A DNA stretch of 64,000 nucleotides from Ectobius pallidus (GCA_964059195.1 CAXKWD010000009.1:48111581-48175580), one strand, 5' to 3'. Counted from the first letter of the stretch, positions 10,270 through 22,023 are shown. Notes: generated from the sequence alone by a model not told the origin. Numbers and translations are program-made.

Positions 10270-11006
10270 TAAATAACCATTGTTATTATTGTTATTATTT
10301 CTGTATTGATTGCCTCGTGCCCCGTCTCCTATGTCTAAGCATTCCTGCGATACTCGGACATCTTGTGAATTTTGTTTGTTCATATTGTAGTCCATATAAT
10401 TACTGGCTTTCATTGGTTGACTGACACTTGCCCTATTCACACTACATTCGAAAGCAGATAGCAAATCTAGAAATTCTCCAAGGTCCTTAGGCTTTGCAAC
10501 AACAAGATCTCGTCGAATACTATCAGGATAGTGATTACATAACATTGAGATCAAGTCTCGGTCTTCTATTATTGGGGTCACTAGTTTGGACAGCTGAGCT
10601 ATGTTTAAGAAATATTGTATCATTGATACACCTGAAGAGGGGTCATAGGCACCACTAGCAAGCTTCAACCTGATATCGGCTTGTTTTCCTACATTCCAAT
10701 ATCTTGTCAAGAACATTCTTTTGAATTCCTCGAATGAACAATGCTCTTTTACGGTAAGATTATACCAACCTAATGCAGTGCCACGTAAGGATTTTCTAAT
10801 TATTAATGACTGAATCTCAAAGGGAATTGCCTTTAGCCTTAAATATGCTTCCAGTTCATCAATGTAGGTCTGGGGATTGACAAAATTACTCTCATCATAA
10901 ATAGGAATTTCTAATTCATTTAGTATGCCTTGAGGGAGGTTCTTAGTCACAGGTTGCCTAATCTCTATATTTAAATTCTCTTCACTGCATACTGGGGAGT
11001 GATTAC
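10270..11006 (-). pseudogene. Gag capsid-like domain of LTR-2
   Basis: The minus-strand frame includes IPIYDESNFVNPQTYIDELE, GWYNLTVKEHCSFEEFKRMF and YWNVGKQADIRLKL, closely parallel to LTR-3 Gag (LPSYNENGNASPQAFLKNLD...YEQFKQLFLNRYW). This is the retrotransposon gag capsid region. It ends in an Asn-rich run at the DNA-A junction. Upstream it joins in frame to 12059-12329 once the hAT insertion and one duplication copy are ignored. Confidence 0.85.
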
Positions 11007-12058
11007 CAGGGCTAGGATTTATATGTACTAAAAAAATGTCAAAATATGTACATATATATACTAAAAAATGTCAAAATATGTACATATATATGTACTAAAA
11101 AATGTCAAAATATGTACATATATATGTACATATATATGTACTTAAAACTGTCAAAATATGTACTAAAAATGTCAATATACGTACATATATATATGCAATT
11201 ATATATTTTGTAAAATATGGACATCAAAACAAATTTAACCACTAGACACTACATTTTGTTACTTTTAGAACCTATAAAAATGCATTACAAATAGTGGATT
11301 CATAAATTAAATTATCCAATTTCTTTTAGATCACTTAGGCCTACTTTATTTGTATTCATTCATTGATTATTTCTGCTACCATAACAGTATGCCACAAAAT
11401 GTTGTTTTAAATTTTCAAAAGTGATTTGTATTGGCTGAATCTTTGTTCTACTGCACATGGAGTGATTGGCACGTGTTTAAAATTCACTGATTCTAGTTTT
11501 ACATTTGACGAGCTACTTAAGATTGCACTGATTTTACACATTTCTTCAAAGCCTGGATTTCTTGTAAACACATTGTCCACTTTACATTTGATAAGAATGG
11601 CTAAATGTCCATGTATACATTTGAGTTCATGAATCATGTTTTTCACAATGTCAATAATTCCAGGTAATGTGAGATTATTATTTTGTAGTTTCTGAATTAT
11701 TTTTGTTATATTACAAAAATTTGATTCAATGTAACACAAATCATTTTTCACACATTAATTTCTGTACATAACTGTAAACTTATCCTATGCTGCCATATTT
11801 TCTGTCACTGAAAACGACAATTTTATATAGTTTTACTCTTAAGAGTGAAATATGTATGAATATTGCATTAAAATCACTAAATATAGACAAATATTTATTT
11901 TACATATAAATATGTACTAATGTCTGAAATATGGAAAAATATGTAAAATAAATTTGTTTAATTTGAATAGAGGACAACATAATAGATGGAGATAAGTGAA
12001 AAAATGTGTCTACATGCGAAATTAAGAAATATGTAATTACATATAAATCCTAGCCCTG
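11007..12058 (-). mobile_element. hAT transposon, deleted copy, in gag of LTR-2
   Basis: The ends are CAGGGCTAGGATTTATATG and its complement, flanked by a perfect 8-bp duplication GTGATTAC (10999-11006 and 12059-12066). CAGGG ends plus an 8-bp duplication define hAT. The left subterminal 200 bases carry repeated TACATATATATGTAC/TGTCAAAATATG units. Most of the transposase is deleted. Confidence 0.92.
11407..11751 (-). pseudogene. hAT transposase C-terminal remnant
   Basis: A 114-codon frame ends with PITPCAVEQRFSQYKSLL. This corresponds to the hAT dimerisation motif (VTSVDVERSFSxYKxLL), in the version seen in CGGBP1-related hATs. The catalytic core is absent, so the fragment cannot act alone. 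Confidence 0.65.
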
Positions 12059-12329
12059 GTGATTACCATTGTTTACACCTGATGTAAACATACCACTACT
12101 CACTGATGTATTTAGAGGACTGATATTACTGGGTCCGGGTCTTTGTACTTCTACCTCAAAAACAGCTGGTTGGTTATTTTCATTTGACCTACCTTGCTTT
12201 AGTTCAGTGATTTCATTTGAAAACATTTCAAGCCTTCTATTTACCTGTTCATTGACATCGGCTAGCCTTTTTGCTATATTCTTTACCTCAATACTATTTT
12301 CTTTAAATTGCGTTTCGGACACTTTCTGT
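12059..12329 (-). pseudogene. Gag segment of LTR-2, coiled-coil end and linker
   Basis: The minus-strand frame KVSETQFKENSIEVKNIAKR and onward predicts the end of the coiled coil, followed by a Pro/Ser/Asn linker. It joins in frame to 15509-15873 across DNA-B and to 10270-11006 across the hAT. Confidence 0.8.
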
Positions 12330-15300
12330 CAGCCATTCCATGAAAAGTGAGCCTGTTTTACCATATTTGTATTTTTAAGTAAGGTAGACATGTTGTATGT
12401 CAAATGAAAGCTAAAAGCTTATATTTTTAAATGTCAGTACTCATTTTTTATGATCTGCAAGTATCATTTTGTTATTGATTGTTAAATTTGAACATAACGA
12501 AAGCAAACAATTTCTTGAAAAAGTAACAGTTCGTATTTAATCCCTATTGTTGACAGCCTGGAGAATCAGCTGATTATTTCTCTCCAATAGTTGTTGTTCA
12601 GTATATTACTAGTCTTATGAAGTGTTACTATTTACTACCAAGAGTTAATTATAAATTTTGTTACTTGTATTTACGAGGTACTATAGGCCTACATTTGTCT
12701 GAACCGTAACAAAAAAAGTGAAAAAGTTTATTTTATATGTTAACAATAATTTGTACAATAGTAATATTTAATATTTTCTAACAAGAAGGGTTATGTAACT
12801 CATATCACTTATTAAAATATTTGTATATTAATTTATTTCCATTTAATGAGCGTTACGGTCCAGACACCAAAATGAGCAGAAATACCCAGTGTTGACCCAA
12901 GTTTTAAATTACCCATTAATTTGAACAATTTCTAGATTAAAGATAAGCTTAAAAGACAGACTGTGATAAACTGGATATTGGAAAAAAATTTTACAGTGAA
13001 AGAACTGGTTTTAAAATTAATTATCAACTCCATTACCGAACGTTAAGAGATGCATAGGCAGTCATTCTATTTTGAAATGGAACAAAACTAAAGTGGAAAT
13101 GAATGAACTTGTATAATGTATTACAGATACATTTTGCTGAGAATTACTCACTCATTTGCACAGGATGAATTAATTCAGTCAGCTCATTGGGCCCATCAAC
13201 AAGCAACACTGTTTACAGCTGTTGCCTGACTCGTTTACTTATTCATGTAAATGCGTAAAAACTCAATGTTCAGACAGGAACTCCTCCACTGAGTAATAGT
13301 TATGCAATAAAAATATTTTTTCAGCTATAATTTGCTGTCTGGACATTTCTGAAGACAATCATATGAGAAATGAAAGCAGAATTTGCTAATGTAGGCCTAC
13401 TAACGTAGTTAATATAAAAATATTTTCTAATGGTTCAGCAGCCCAATTAATGGTTTTTTTTTTTTTTTTTTTTTTTTTTTACCTTTTTCAATCTCCTATT
13501 CTTTGGAAACAAGTTTCTCTAAATATTGAATGTAATATTTAGGCACCACTCTATGGGAAAGTGGCAGTGGATGGAGTTAGAAGACAAAGCATAATGTTTG
13601 GATACCAGCGAAGAGCCAAAAATATTTTTTGGATACACCTGAGCAGTTTTATAATGTGCAAAAAAAGTAGTGTCAGCAGGAAGAATACTATGGGTGCCAG
13701 CATGTGAAGTCAAAACCAGAGAAAAGTTAGTCTGGTATTCTTTGTAGTCCCAACCTACAAAGCGCTGATTACTTTCATGTTACGCCAACCAGAAATAAAT
13801 TACTAGTTGGTCAGACAAGTTCAGGTGCTTCACCATGATAATTTATTATCACCCTTCATCAGAGTAAATTAAATTTTGTGATTTTGTCCTTGTCAAGCTG
13901 AAAGACATACTAGGCTGAGGTAGGCCTACTTAACACTATTAGCGATGTTTACAGAATTAACTACAGTGAAATCTCGATACAACGATTTCGCAGGGACCAG
14001 AAAAATATATTGTTGTAGAGAGATATATTGTTATATCGAGAATTTACAAAAAAATGTTCAAATTTTTTTAGTATATAGGAAACAACTTCAGTGGCTGAAA
14101 TTCTTTAAGTATTTAGAGAAATAAAGAATTTTATCACAAGAACTGCTATACTGTACTGTATTCACTCCTCCCTTAAATTATTACACCATGAGCAAACACA
14201 TTTTACATTGCATTATAGCTCAGCACCATGAACAGGATGACTCATTTTTGCCCCTGTTTGTAAAAGTCAGAAATGACATTCTGTTTAGCTTTTTATATGA
14301 ACAGGGATACACACCATGCGCTTATTTGATTCGAGGTTCACTAAATGACATTCTGGCACCGATGGAACACTCAACAGAAAATTCTGCAGAGCCTCGCAAG
14401 CACAGAACACATACATAGAGGCAATGGCTTCGAGTGCGGTTAATGTTGGTAGATGTACACTTTGTTCTACCTCCTCTTCTTCATCTTACGCCTGCTTGTT
14501 TTGGATTTCCTCAATGTTTTCTTCCGTTAGCTTCGGGGAGTTCACGATTTGCACTTTCACGATCTATTTTTATCCTTGTACCGAGGAAAAGGTATTTTAA
14601 GGGGATTCTAAATGTAATCGTAATGGAGAGGTATATCGTTATTAAGAGTATCGTAAAGCCTAGGGGAATTATACATTATTTTAATGGAAAGAATGCCGGG
14701 ACCAAAATATTTTAACGTTATAAAGAGTATTATCGTTATATCGGTAATCGTTGTACGGGGATTTCACTGTATACTAATTCCAGTAGTACATCGACATGGA
14801 TATGGTCTCAAGAAAAAGGTCATCTTTGTAATACATGCTTCAGTCGTTTTGTGTGGTCAAACTACCTACTGTCAATCATAATAGTGGGTTTTTAATAGAC
14901 ATAATGAGTCATCCTCATAAGCATTCACCATTTCTGTGTGACAACAGTTTTATGAGCCCTATGAAAGAGCCTAAGTTTATGTTAAATTACTTATTTTGAC
15001 TAGTTAAAGTGCTCATGGTTCCTAGAATTTGCAAAACATGTATAAATTTTCTATTCTCTTAATTTGTTAAGTAATTCTCACTTGTGTGATTTTACACAGT
15101 GTCTGAACCGTAACAGCATGTGTCTGGACCGTAACATATTTTGAAAATTTACTGCGTGTTAATTATTGAAAATTTGAGGTGGATCAATACTGCATAATTA
15201 TCCTTGAACATTTATAAAGAAGGAAAAAAATATGATTCACCATAAAGTTGTGACAATTCACAGAGTTTTGCATGTCTTTACAAACATGACATGAGTAACC

Positions 15301-15508
15301 TTCTGTGTGAGTCTGAACCGTAACAGGGTACTTTTTATAAATTTCTTGAATGATTAATGTTGAGATGGGATTAAAAATATATCAGGGGTGAAGTACTATT
15401 TGAAGGCAGTTCATACGTATTATTAACCCTTCTGAAAATTTATCTTAACAATGAGTATGAGGACTCCAAAAGTGTGTAAATGTCTGGACCGTAACAATGG
15501 AATGGCTG
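12330..15508. mobile_element. DNA-B: 3.2-kb transposon with GTCTGRACCGTAACA iterons
   Basis: The ends are CAGCCATTCCAT and ATGGAATGGCTG, flanked by CTGT at 12326-12329 and 15509-15512. A 15-bp motif GTCTG(A/G)ACCGTAACA lies near both ends: 12697-12711 (+), 12851-12865 (-), 15101-15115, 15122-15136, 15311-15325 and 15482-15496 (+). No transposase frame is recognisable. The interior holds a T27 run (13454-13480) and a pogo-like element. It is non-autonomous and belongs to the CATTCC clan by its ends, 4-bp duplication and iterons. Confidence 0.85.
13964..14769. mobile_element. pogo/Tigger-like MITE inside DNA-B
   Basis: The termini CAGTGAAATCTCGATACAAC and ..GTTGTACGGGGATTTCACTG are flanked by TA on both sides (13962-13963, 14770-14771). 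These ends are typical of pogo/Tigger elements. Internal ORFs of 76 and 93 codons show no transposase motif, so it is non-autonomous. Confidence 0.8.
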
Positions 15509-15873
15509 CTGTTTAATTTCAATTTGATCTTGCAACTCTTTTCTAAATACCTCATTCGCTGATACAATAGCCAAAATTGATGACTCAAGTACAGAAATAT
15601 CTGCCTTGACTACATTAAGACTTGAATTTACTTCCTGTTTTAACTGATCTTTTAAACCCATGAAACTATTTTCTACCTCTGTTTTAATTTGTTGTTTAAC
15701 AGATTGCATATCTTGTTTTAAATTACTGAAGTCTGATTTAAAATTTCCATTTACACTGTTGATGTCTGATTTCACACTGTTGATGTTTGATTTAACATTT
15801 TCATTTACATTGTTAATTTCCGATTTAACATTTTCGTTTACATTGTTTATTTCTGATCTAACATTGTTTATTT
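15509..15873 (-). pseudogene. Gag coiled-coil segment of LTR-2
   Basis: The minus-strand frame is built of INNVNENVKSE-type heptads (RSEINNVNENVKSEINNV..), a strong coiled coil like that of LTR-1 Gag. The MITE at its upstream edge has supplied a false start (MALSSLWRC). Across the MITE the frame is preserved. Confidence 0.85.
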
Positions 15874-16120
15874 GGTCGGTACAACGCCAAAGTGAACTAA
15901 GCGCCAATTGTCAAAATATAGACTATTGGTAGTCCATGGTGCAGATTTTGATATCCTACGGTCTGCAATAACGAACTAAGCGATACTACGATAGTAAAAT
16001 CAGTTGAGAAAAAAGGAAATTTCGTTTTGATCAAGATTTTTTTACAACACTCAAACTTCAACTTCAGTTTTCTCAAAATATGGAGTTTGGCGCTTAGTTC
16101 ACTTTGGCGTTGTACCGACC
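15874..16120. mobile_element. DNA-D: 247-bp MITE with 34-bp TIRs in gag
   Basis: The ends are GGTCGGTACAACGCCAAAGT and complement, with perfect inverted arms of about 34 bp. The flanking duplication is ATTT (15870-15873, 16121-16124). The motif GAACTAAGCG occurs in both arms and once inside (about 15972). There is no coding capacity. The 4-bp duplication and subterminal repeat recall the CATTCC clan, but the end sequence differs. Confidence 0.9.
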
Positions 16121-16425
16121 ATTTCTGATTTTACTTCTTTCATAAAGTTTTTTAGCAACCCTTCAATACTTGACAAATTTACATTTTGTATATTTTCATT
16201 TACAGTGCTTTCATTGTTTTGTACAACTACAGGTATAACCCTTTCTACTACTATCTCCTGTTCCTGTATTTCACAATCATTATTTTCAGTTTGATCTACC
16301 TCCATTTGATTTACATTATTAATTTCCTGACATAATTGAGAATTATCCAACAAATCTTGTCCATGAATTTCATCGTTACTGCTATTAGCCATTTTGTTTC
16401 TCAAACGCCTAGAGTGTGTAATCAT
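16121..16425 (-). pseudogene. Gag N-terminus of LTR-2
   Basis: The frame starts MITHSRRLRNKMANSS at 16425, comparable to MYLRSGKLISKMADSQ in LTR-3. An acidic stretch follows (EINNVNQMEVDQTENNDCEI), then SIEGLLKNFMKEVKSE, which runs into the coiled coil across DNA-D. With the four insertions set aside, Gag would be about 690 codons, close to the 716 of LTR-3. Confidence 0.85.
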
Positions 16426-16799
16426 TTAAATGTCACTTTTACCCTATGATTTTTTTACACTTATCTGTATTTTGGTATCCACGCTGATTAGGCAGCTCCC
16501 GCAGGTACAGTCTGGAGGCGGTTGAACTCTGGGATAGGACTCGGAGGCAGTCGGTTGAGATGCGATGTTTTCGTACGCAGGAACCAGTTCTCTCTCCTGT
16601 TGGTTTCTCGATGCTATTGTCTCGCCGTAGCAGGTACTGCAGTTGTATAATCCCTTCTCGTTCACCCTTCGTATGTTTGCTGAATTCTTGTATCTCTTGA
16701 TTTTAACACCACACACTTTTAAAAATTATCTAATGTTAATAACTATCGCAATAATCTCTACTAATTTTAACTGTGTTCACGCGACACGTTGGGACGTCA
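16426..16799 (-). other. Leader and eroded primer site of LTR-2
   Basis: This is the untranslated leader upstream of gag. At 16781-16799 the minus strand reads TGACGTCCCAACGTGTCGC, a degenerate match (one extra base, a few mismatches) to the tRNA-Lys primer site of LTR-1, so LTR-2 used the same primer. Confidence 0.5.
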
Positions 16800-17760
16800 C
16801 GTTTGCGGCCGTTATCATTGATGATAAGATGGAGTATTAATTATAATATAGTTTATGTTCAATATCACGTTTTATATTCACAGAAAATGTCTTTCACTTT
16901 ACCTGTTGAGCGCCAGCCATCTGGTTAGATGACAATACACCATCTCACCGCATCCACAGCAGTCAGTTGCATAAGTTCTCTCTCTCTCAAGGTTTCCGTG
17001 TAGTCAGTTGCTATTAGTAGAGATATGGATTTCGTGCAATATGGAAGCTATTTTATAAATGAAATATATGAAGGTGTGTGTGTGATAACTAAAGTTTTAT
17101 TATAATCAAGAAAAGTTCAGTTGTGTATTTATATACTGAGATGAATGTCGCCAGTGTCCGCAATTTCGGAATATCTGTAAAGTTTCTGAAGTCAGATTGA
17201 GTGTATCATGCTAGGAGTTATTTATAAACAGTTATTATGTAATATCAATAGTGGAGTCTGTTTGTTTTAGTGCACACGCTACTACTGTTATTAGGCGTTT
17301 TATCTTCTAGTAATCACTGCGTATTACCACACTTAAATATATATGCAAGTACAGTACCTTTTTACTTGTAGGAATTCCATTTAGTAGCACTCGCTTTTGT
17401 AATAAGACTTAATACACTTCCACTTGTTATATCAATACTTTCTCTCCTATATAAGCGCGACCACGACTTGTAGATATACTTCACATTTCGGTGACGTGAC
17501 GGCGGTTCAGAGTCCTGTCGAGAATCGAGGAGAATTGAATAGACTAGCCCCGGTTTCCGTATTGGAAAGTTATTTTATAGGTGAAACTCAAATCCTTGCG
17601 CGATGAGAAAAATACAAAAATATAGTTCCAATTTCTAAGAAACTCTCGCGCCTTTCGGAGAATCTTGAATTTTGATTGGTTTAGAGTAAGCTTGGGTTTT
17701 GGAAAATTCAGAGCGTGGGACGCTTCCTAGTTATTACTTAAGGGGGTGGGGAAAGCTTGG
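16800..17760 (-). repeat. Putative 5' LTR of LTR-2
   Basis: This region follows the eroded primer site and ends somewhere near 17.7 kb. It is A/T-rich with a TATATAAG box (about 17450). I could not match it by eye to the region left of pol, so the LTR pair is not proven. Confidence 0.35.
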
Positions 17761-18280
17761 CTTCTAAACTTTCTAGCAGTTTTTCTTGAAGGTCTTACAC
17801 ATACGCTTTACAATAGATTGAAAGGAAACAATTCGCTTCGCCTCAAATCCTTTCTTGTCGAAGTTAAAAATTGGATATGCTAAGATTAGTGCTAAAAGGA
17901 TATATTTCCGGATCCTCTAATGCTTGAAATATTACATGTTAATAATATTGTTATATCAGAAATAATTCATGAAAATAAAAAGGGTTTATTTTAATAAAAT
18001 ACAAAATAATATCTGAAATTACTTGGATATTAATATAATTAATTAAAATAATTAATTAGGGAAAATATACAGCGTCAAACGTCTACCTGGTTTGTTGTCT
18101 TGAAAATGGATTTTTCTATTTGAATTTATTTTTAAAATCTCCTTTTACGGTTTCTTTAACAGTTTCAAACACTGTGTGTCTTTTTTATTGACAGGCACTT
18201 CTTTGCACAAGCAAATAGCCAAGAAACAAGTGTGAGGGATTGTGAGTCAGTTGGAGAATTTAATGTTATACCGGCACGTT
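17761..18280. other. AT-rich spacer, nothing recognised
   Basis: No ORF, inverted repeat or known element end was seen. Confidence 0.4.
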
Positions 18281-18354
18281 GCCATTGGTAGCTCAGTTGG
18301 TCAGAGCATTGGCACGGAGAGCCGAAGATCCTGGTTCAAATCCCAGCTTCACCT
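18281..18354 (+). repeat. tRNA-like SINE head
   Basis: Box A TAGCTCAGTTGG (18289-18300) and box B GGTTCAAATCC (18333-18343) lie at tRNA spacing. The anticodon loop lacks the usual U33, so this is a tRNA-derived SINE head or tRNA pseudogene and not a working tRNA. No downstream body shared with the other SINEs here is obvious. Confidence 0.65.
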
Positions 18355-18676
18355 TTCCAAATTTTCCTAAGTTTCTGTTAGATAGGTCCATTTTTCTTTT
18401 TAATGGAACAGTACATTTTAATTTAATTAGGAATGTAGAATGTAGTAAGCCATATTTCCTTGCAGTTTTTCTTATGTTGGACCATAAATATCACTTGTAA
18501 GGTGCTGGTCAACTACTAGAGTAAGAGATCCCATTTGTTGACCACTACTAGATACCCAACCATTTTGGTGTTTCAGTAGTTGTCCAGCCTTTTCTTGCCC
18601 TAACAATAAAAAACTAGTTGTTAGCAATAGGTGACTATACCTGGGTCGTTGTAACTTTGCACATTCTAGTTTCAAA
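18355..18676. other. Spacer, nothing recognised
   Basis: Possibly the body of the tRNA-like SINE at 18281. No other structure is seen. Confidence 0.3.
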
Positions 18677-19681
18677 TATGGGTCAATCCATATGAAATCA
18701 TCCAATAATAAAATAATTTGTTGCTGACCTATTTTATTTTATTTTTAAGTATATATTTTCTGTTTCTGTGTGTATCTGGGAGTACAAAACAATTTTTTTC
18801 ACATTTTTATCACTAACGATTCGGCAACTAGTGGCCATTTTGCTTAGAAGGATCTGTCATTTTTGGCATTTTCAAAGGTTAGCGGTAAGTTAAATAACTA
18901 TTTTATTTATGAAGATATCAACTTGAAGTAAAAACCATCTTAATCTACAAGAAACATTCTACAATTCATGTTATGACCAAAAATGTGTTAGATCTTAAGG
19001 AAATAATCTAAAACTTTATTAGAAAATGCAGTTCCGATTAGAAAAAATTAACAACTTTATAAAACTTTTTTTCATAGAAGGGATGAAAACACATGTTTCA
19101 TATTTTCCCCCCACAAAGATATAGTAGATCACTAGATGCTAGTAAAATTTGAGAACATTTATATAAATCCTTTAGGTTTTATGAGTCTTCAAATATCAAG
19201 ATTTTGCAAAATTGTTGATTTTCAAATTAAAATATCTCAAATGGGACTGAACAGAAAAATCTGAAATTTTCTCTAAATATTCCTCTAGTGCCTAGTAATC
19301 AACATATGAAATTTCATCACTGTGTTCTGAGCAGAAGTATTTTATTTTTAATAAAGAAAATGCTAAAAAATAACACTGTCAAATGAGCGAATAACAGTGT
19401 TAAAATACAATAAAAATTGTCAAAAATAATATAATTATTTGTTGTTGCTAGTAAAATTAAATATGTCATAAAACTAACATATTAAATGTTCCATGGTAGT
19501 AGTCATAGTGATCAATACTCCAGCAGAAGGAGACCATATTGCCACATTTGCTGAGCAAGCCAGAATATGCTGACTTGAAAAGGCAATCTCTGCAGACTCC
19601 TCTGTAGCTCCTTTGTTCAGTAATCAGTAGCTGTGCTTGACTGAAGATATCAAAAAGGTTGCCCCTTCAGTTTAAAAAATT

Positions 19682-19942
19682 GTTTATTTTAGCGATGGAG
19701 ATGGTATCCAGTACAAAAACAAAAATAACTTTTTGAATATTTGCAATCACTTTGAAGCTGAATAGCATTTTTTTGCCACTTCTAATGGAAAGAATGCTTG
19801 CGATGGGATTGGAGGGGGTACAAAGAGGGCTGTCTCGATGGCTAGTTTGCAAAGACCATATTTGGACCAGATACCTTCAGCAGAAGAAGTGTTCGAATTT
19901 TGTTCTGAAGAAATTAAAGGTATTTCCTATACACTTGTATAA
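19682..19942 (+). pseudogene. DNA-J transposase remnant (catalytic part)
   Basis: The frame starting at 19682 reads VYFSDGDGIQYKNKNNFLNI, a stop, then HFFATSNGKNACDGIGGGTK and ASLQRPYLDQIPSAEEVFEF. These align with residues 573-650 of the DNA-A transposase (YYFSDGAAAQFKNRKNF, HFYATAHGKGVCDGLGGTVK, ASLQRPYEHQIMTPAQLF). One internal TAG and a short deletion mark it as dead. Both proposed acidic residues (SDG and CDG) are kept. Only the last third of the gene survives. Confidence 0.88.
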
Positions 19943-20374
19943 ACATTTTTTAAACCTTTGGCTCAGCTGTGGAACAAACTTCTAGCATCATAAGGTGTTA
20001 CATTCACTCAAAAAGTGATATTTATGGTGAACACAGTATTTCCATTTTGCCCAAATTTGAAATAAGACCTTTTGAAGTAAAGGACACTGTTGCCTGCATT
20101 ATGATCAGAACTGGTGGTTTGGTGAAATTGATATTTTTTTAAGTGAAGGGGCAACTTTTTTTGCTATTTTCAGTCAAGCACAGCTACTGATTACTGAACA
20201 AAGGAGGTACAGAGGAGTCTGTATTGCTCAGCAAATGTGGCAATATGGTCTCCTTCTGCTGGAGTATTGATCTCTATGACTACTACCATGGAACATTTAA
20301 TATGTTAAGATATATAAGCATTCATGAACCACAGATTATTGTCTCTGTTGGACATTACATGAGAATATTATAGG

Positions 20375-20433
20375 AGAAAAATTCCTCCGTCACTGGGACT
20401 AGAACCCAGGACCTTTGGCCAATGGTTTGGCCA
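20375..20433 (-). repeat. tRNA-like SINE, 3' half (split by LINE-1)
   Basis: On the minus strand this reads CATTGGCCAAACCATTGG, then box-B-like GGGTTCTAGTCCCAGT. The 5' half with box A (TAGCTCAGTTGGTAGAGC) is at 21833-21857. The LINE between them left an AATG duplication. Confidence 0.65.
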
Positions 20434-21832
20434 ATGTAGATGTAGATGTAGATGTAGATGTAGATGTAGATGTAGATATCTCGTCCTGTAGATCCTGTGT
20501 TGAGCGGGGCTCAAGGATATAGAACACGTCAGATAAAAAAATACATGCATGTTATAACAATAATATAGGCCTACAGAAACTGCAATCTGCCAAATTTATC
20601 CAAGCTGAAAATATTCCTCCAAATTGTAGAAGGTGTGAGTTATTAAAAATTCCTTGACAGCTGTTTTGAAAGGTTTGCTCTTTCTTTGAATACATAATAA
20701 TTTAATGTTGTTTGGAAGCTTGTTATATATCTGTACTGCAGAATAATAAGCACCCTTCTGAAAGAGTTTTAACGAGTTATTTGGTCTGTGTAGATCATTC
20801 ATGTTTCTGGTAGTACGTCCATGTACACTAAAATTAGTTTGAAATTTACCAATATTATTCACTACATAACACATAACAGAGTATATATACTCCCCTGTAA
20901 GAGTGAGAACTTTTAATTTTTCAAATAGCGGTTTACAAGATTCCCTTTTTTTCTTTCCACATATTATTCTTATTGCCCGCTTTTGTAATCTAAATATTTT
21001 CTCCCTATGGGTAGAGTTGCCCCAGAATATGATCCCGTACCTCATTACCGAGTGAAAATATGCAAAATATACCATAAGTAATGCATCGTGTTTTAATATA
21101 TTATTCAAAATTCTTAAAGCAAAGCATGCTGAACTGAGTTTTGAACTTATCATTTCTATGTGTGTCTTCCAGTCTAGATTTTGGTCAATTTGAAGTCCTA
21201 AAAATTTTACATTGCTAATTTCTTGTATGATTTGTGTTCCATAATTAATTTCAAGATTTGAGATACATCTGTTTTTTGTCCTAAATTGTACAAAATGGGT
21301 CTTATCAATATTAAGTGTCATTTTATTAGCTAGAAACCATCTGTTTAACTCGTGAAGAGCCTTTGTAGCTATTCTTGATAAATGTTCTTGTGACGTTCCT
21401 GTTACAAGTACACTAGTATCATCTGCGAAGAGCAATACCTTTGATTCGTCACTTAAGTTATAGGGCAAGTCATTAATGAAAATTAAAAAGAGCAAAGGTC
21501 CTAGTATTGATCCCTGAGGTACCCCATTCTTAACAACCCCTAGGTTAGATTCATTTCCATTTATTATTACCTTTTGAGTTCTATCAGAAAGATATGATTT
21601 GAACCACTTAAGTGTTAAATTATCGAACCCATAATGATCCAATTTTTGAAGTAATATTTCATGATTTATACAGTCAAATGCTTTAGCTAAGTCGCAGAAA
21701 ATTCCCAGAGCATATTTCTTTTTATCTAACGCTTCCAGTATTTCTGTAGTAAGTTGAAATGTAGCATTCTCAGTGGACATGCCACTTCTAAATCCAAACT
21801 GAGATAAAGTAAGAATGTCATTCAAATTAATG
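20434..21832 (-). mobile_element. LINE-1: 5'-truncated non-LTR element with hexamer tail
   Basis: The element runs on the minus strand from an abrupt 5' end near 21832, through an RT frame, to a short 3' UTR and a (GTAGAT)n tail at 20434-20477. It inserted into the tRNA part of a SINE. A second copy of its 3' end lies at 49378-49664. Confidence 0.9.
20596..21825 (-). CDS. Reverse transcriptase C-terminal 409 aa of LINE-1
   Basis: An open 409-codon frame. RT motifs are FGFRSGMSTENA, IFCDLAKAFDCI (first catalytic Asp), NGVPQGSILGPLLFLIFIND and FADD (VLLFADDTSVL). These are followed by the thumb (LGLQIDQNLDWKTHI) and a C-terminal region with FRLQKRAIRIICG and YNKLPNN. It belongs to the CR1/Jockey-like group of LINEs. 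The endonuclease and RT N-terminus are missing through 5' truncation, so it cannot move alone, but the frame shows no stop or shift and is therefore young. Confidence 0.9.
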   Translation of the reverse strand: MNDILTLSQFGFRSGMSTENATFQLTTEILEALDKKKYALGIFCDLAKAFDCINHEILLQKLDHYGFDNLTLKWFKSYLSDRTQKVIINGNESNLGVVKNGVPQGSILGPLLFLIFINDLPYNLSDESKVLLFADDTSVLVTGTSQEHLSRIATKALHELNRWFLANKMTLNIDKTHFVQFRTKNRCISNLEINYGTQIIQEISNVKFLGLQIDQNLDWKTHIEMISSKLSSACFALRILNNILKHDALLMVYFAYFHSVMRYGIIFWGNSTHREKIFRLQKRAIRIICGKKKRESCKPLFEKLKVLTLTGEYIYSVMCYVVNNIGKFQTNFSVHGRTTRNMNDLHRPNNSLKLFQKGAYYSAVQIYNKLPNNIKLLCIQRKSKPFKTAVKEFLITHTFYNLEEYFQLG

Positions 21833-22023
21833 CTCTACCAACTGAGCTAAGCTGGAGCTCAATTCACAGCACCAGATGGAACCTCTCTCCTATGACTGGT
21901 TGCCCTAATCGTCTACCTCACAGACAGACAAATCATGTCATATGCAGTCCGGCTTAACTCAGTTGGTAGAGCAATGGTAGAGCATTGGTATGAATTTTTC
22001 TCCTATAATATTCTTTAATATGT
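21833..22023. repeat. tRNA-like SINE 5' half and second tRNA-like fragment
   Basis: 21833-21857 carries box A of the split SINE on the minus strand. At about 21953-21990 the plus strand has another box-A-like piece, CTCAGTTGGTAGAGCA, without box B. Both are tRNA-derived debris. Confidence 0.5.

Noticed and set aside
6498..10273. Perfect target duplication for DNA-A
   Set aside because: Flanks are TATA and TAAA and the gag frame is off by one base, so the duplication is imperfect or the site was altered.
1569..17760. LTR pair flanking LTR-2
   Set aside because: The regions at about 1.6-2.3 kb and 16.8-17.7 kb do not match by eye; the left one belongs to LTR-1.
18281..18354. A functional tRNA gene
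   Set aside because: Boxes A and B are good but the anticodon loop is abnormal; SINE head or pseudogene is more likely. The same applies to 23538 and 31708.
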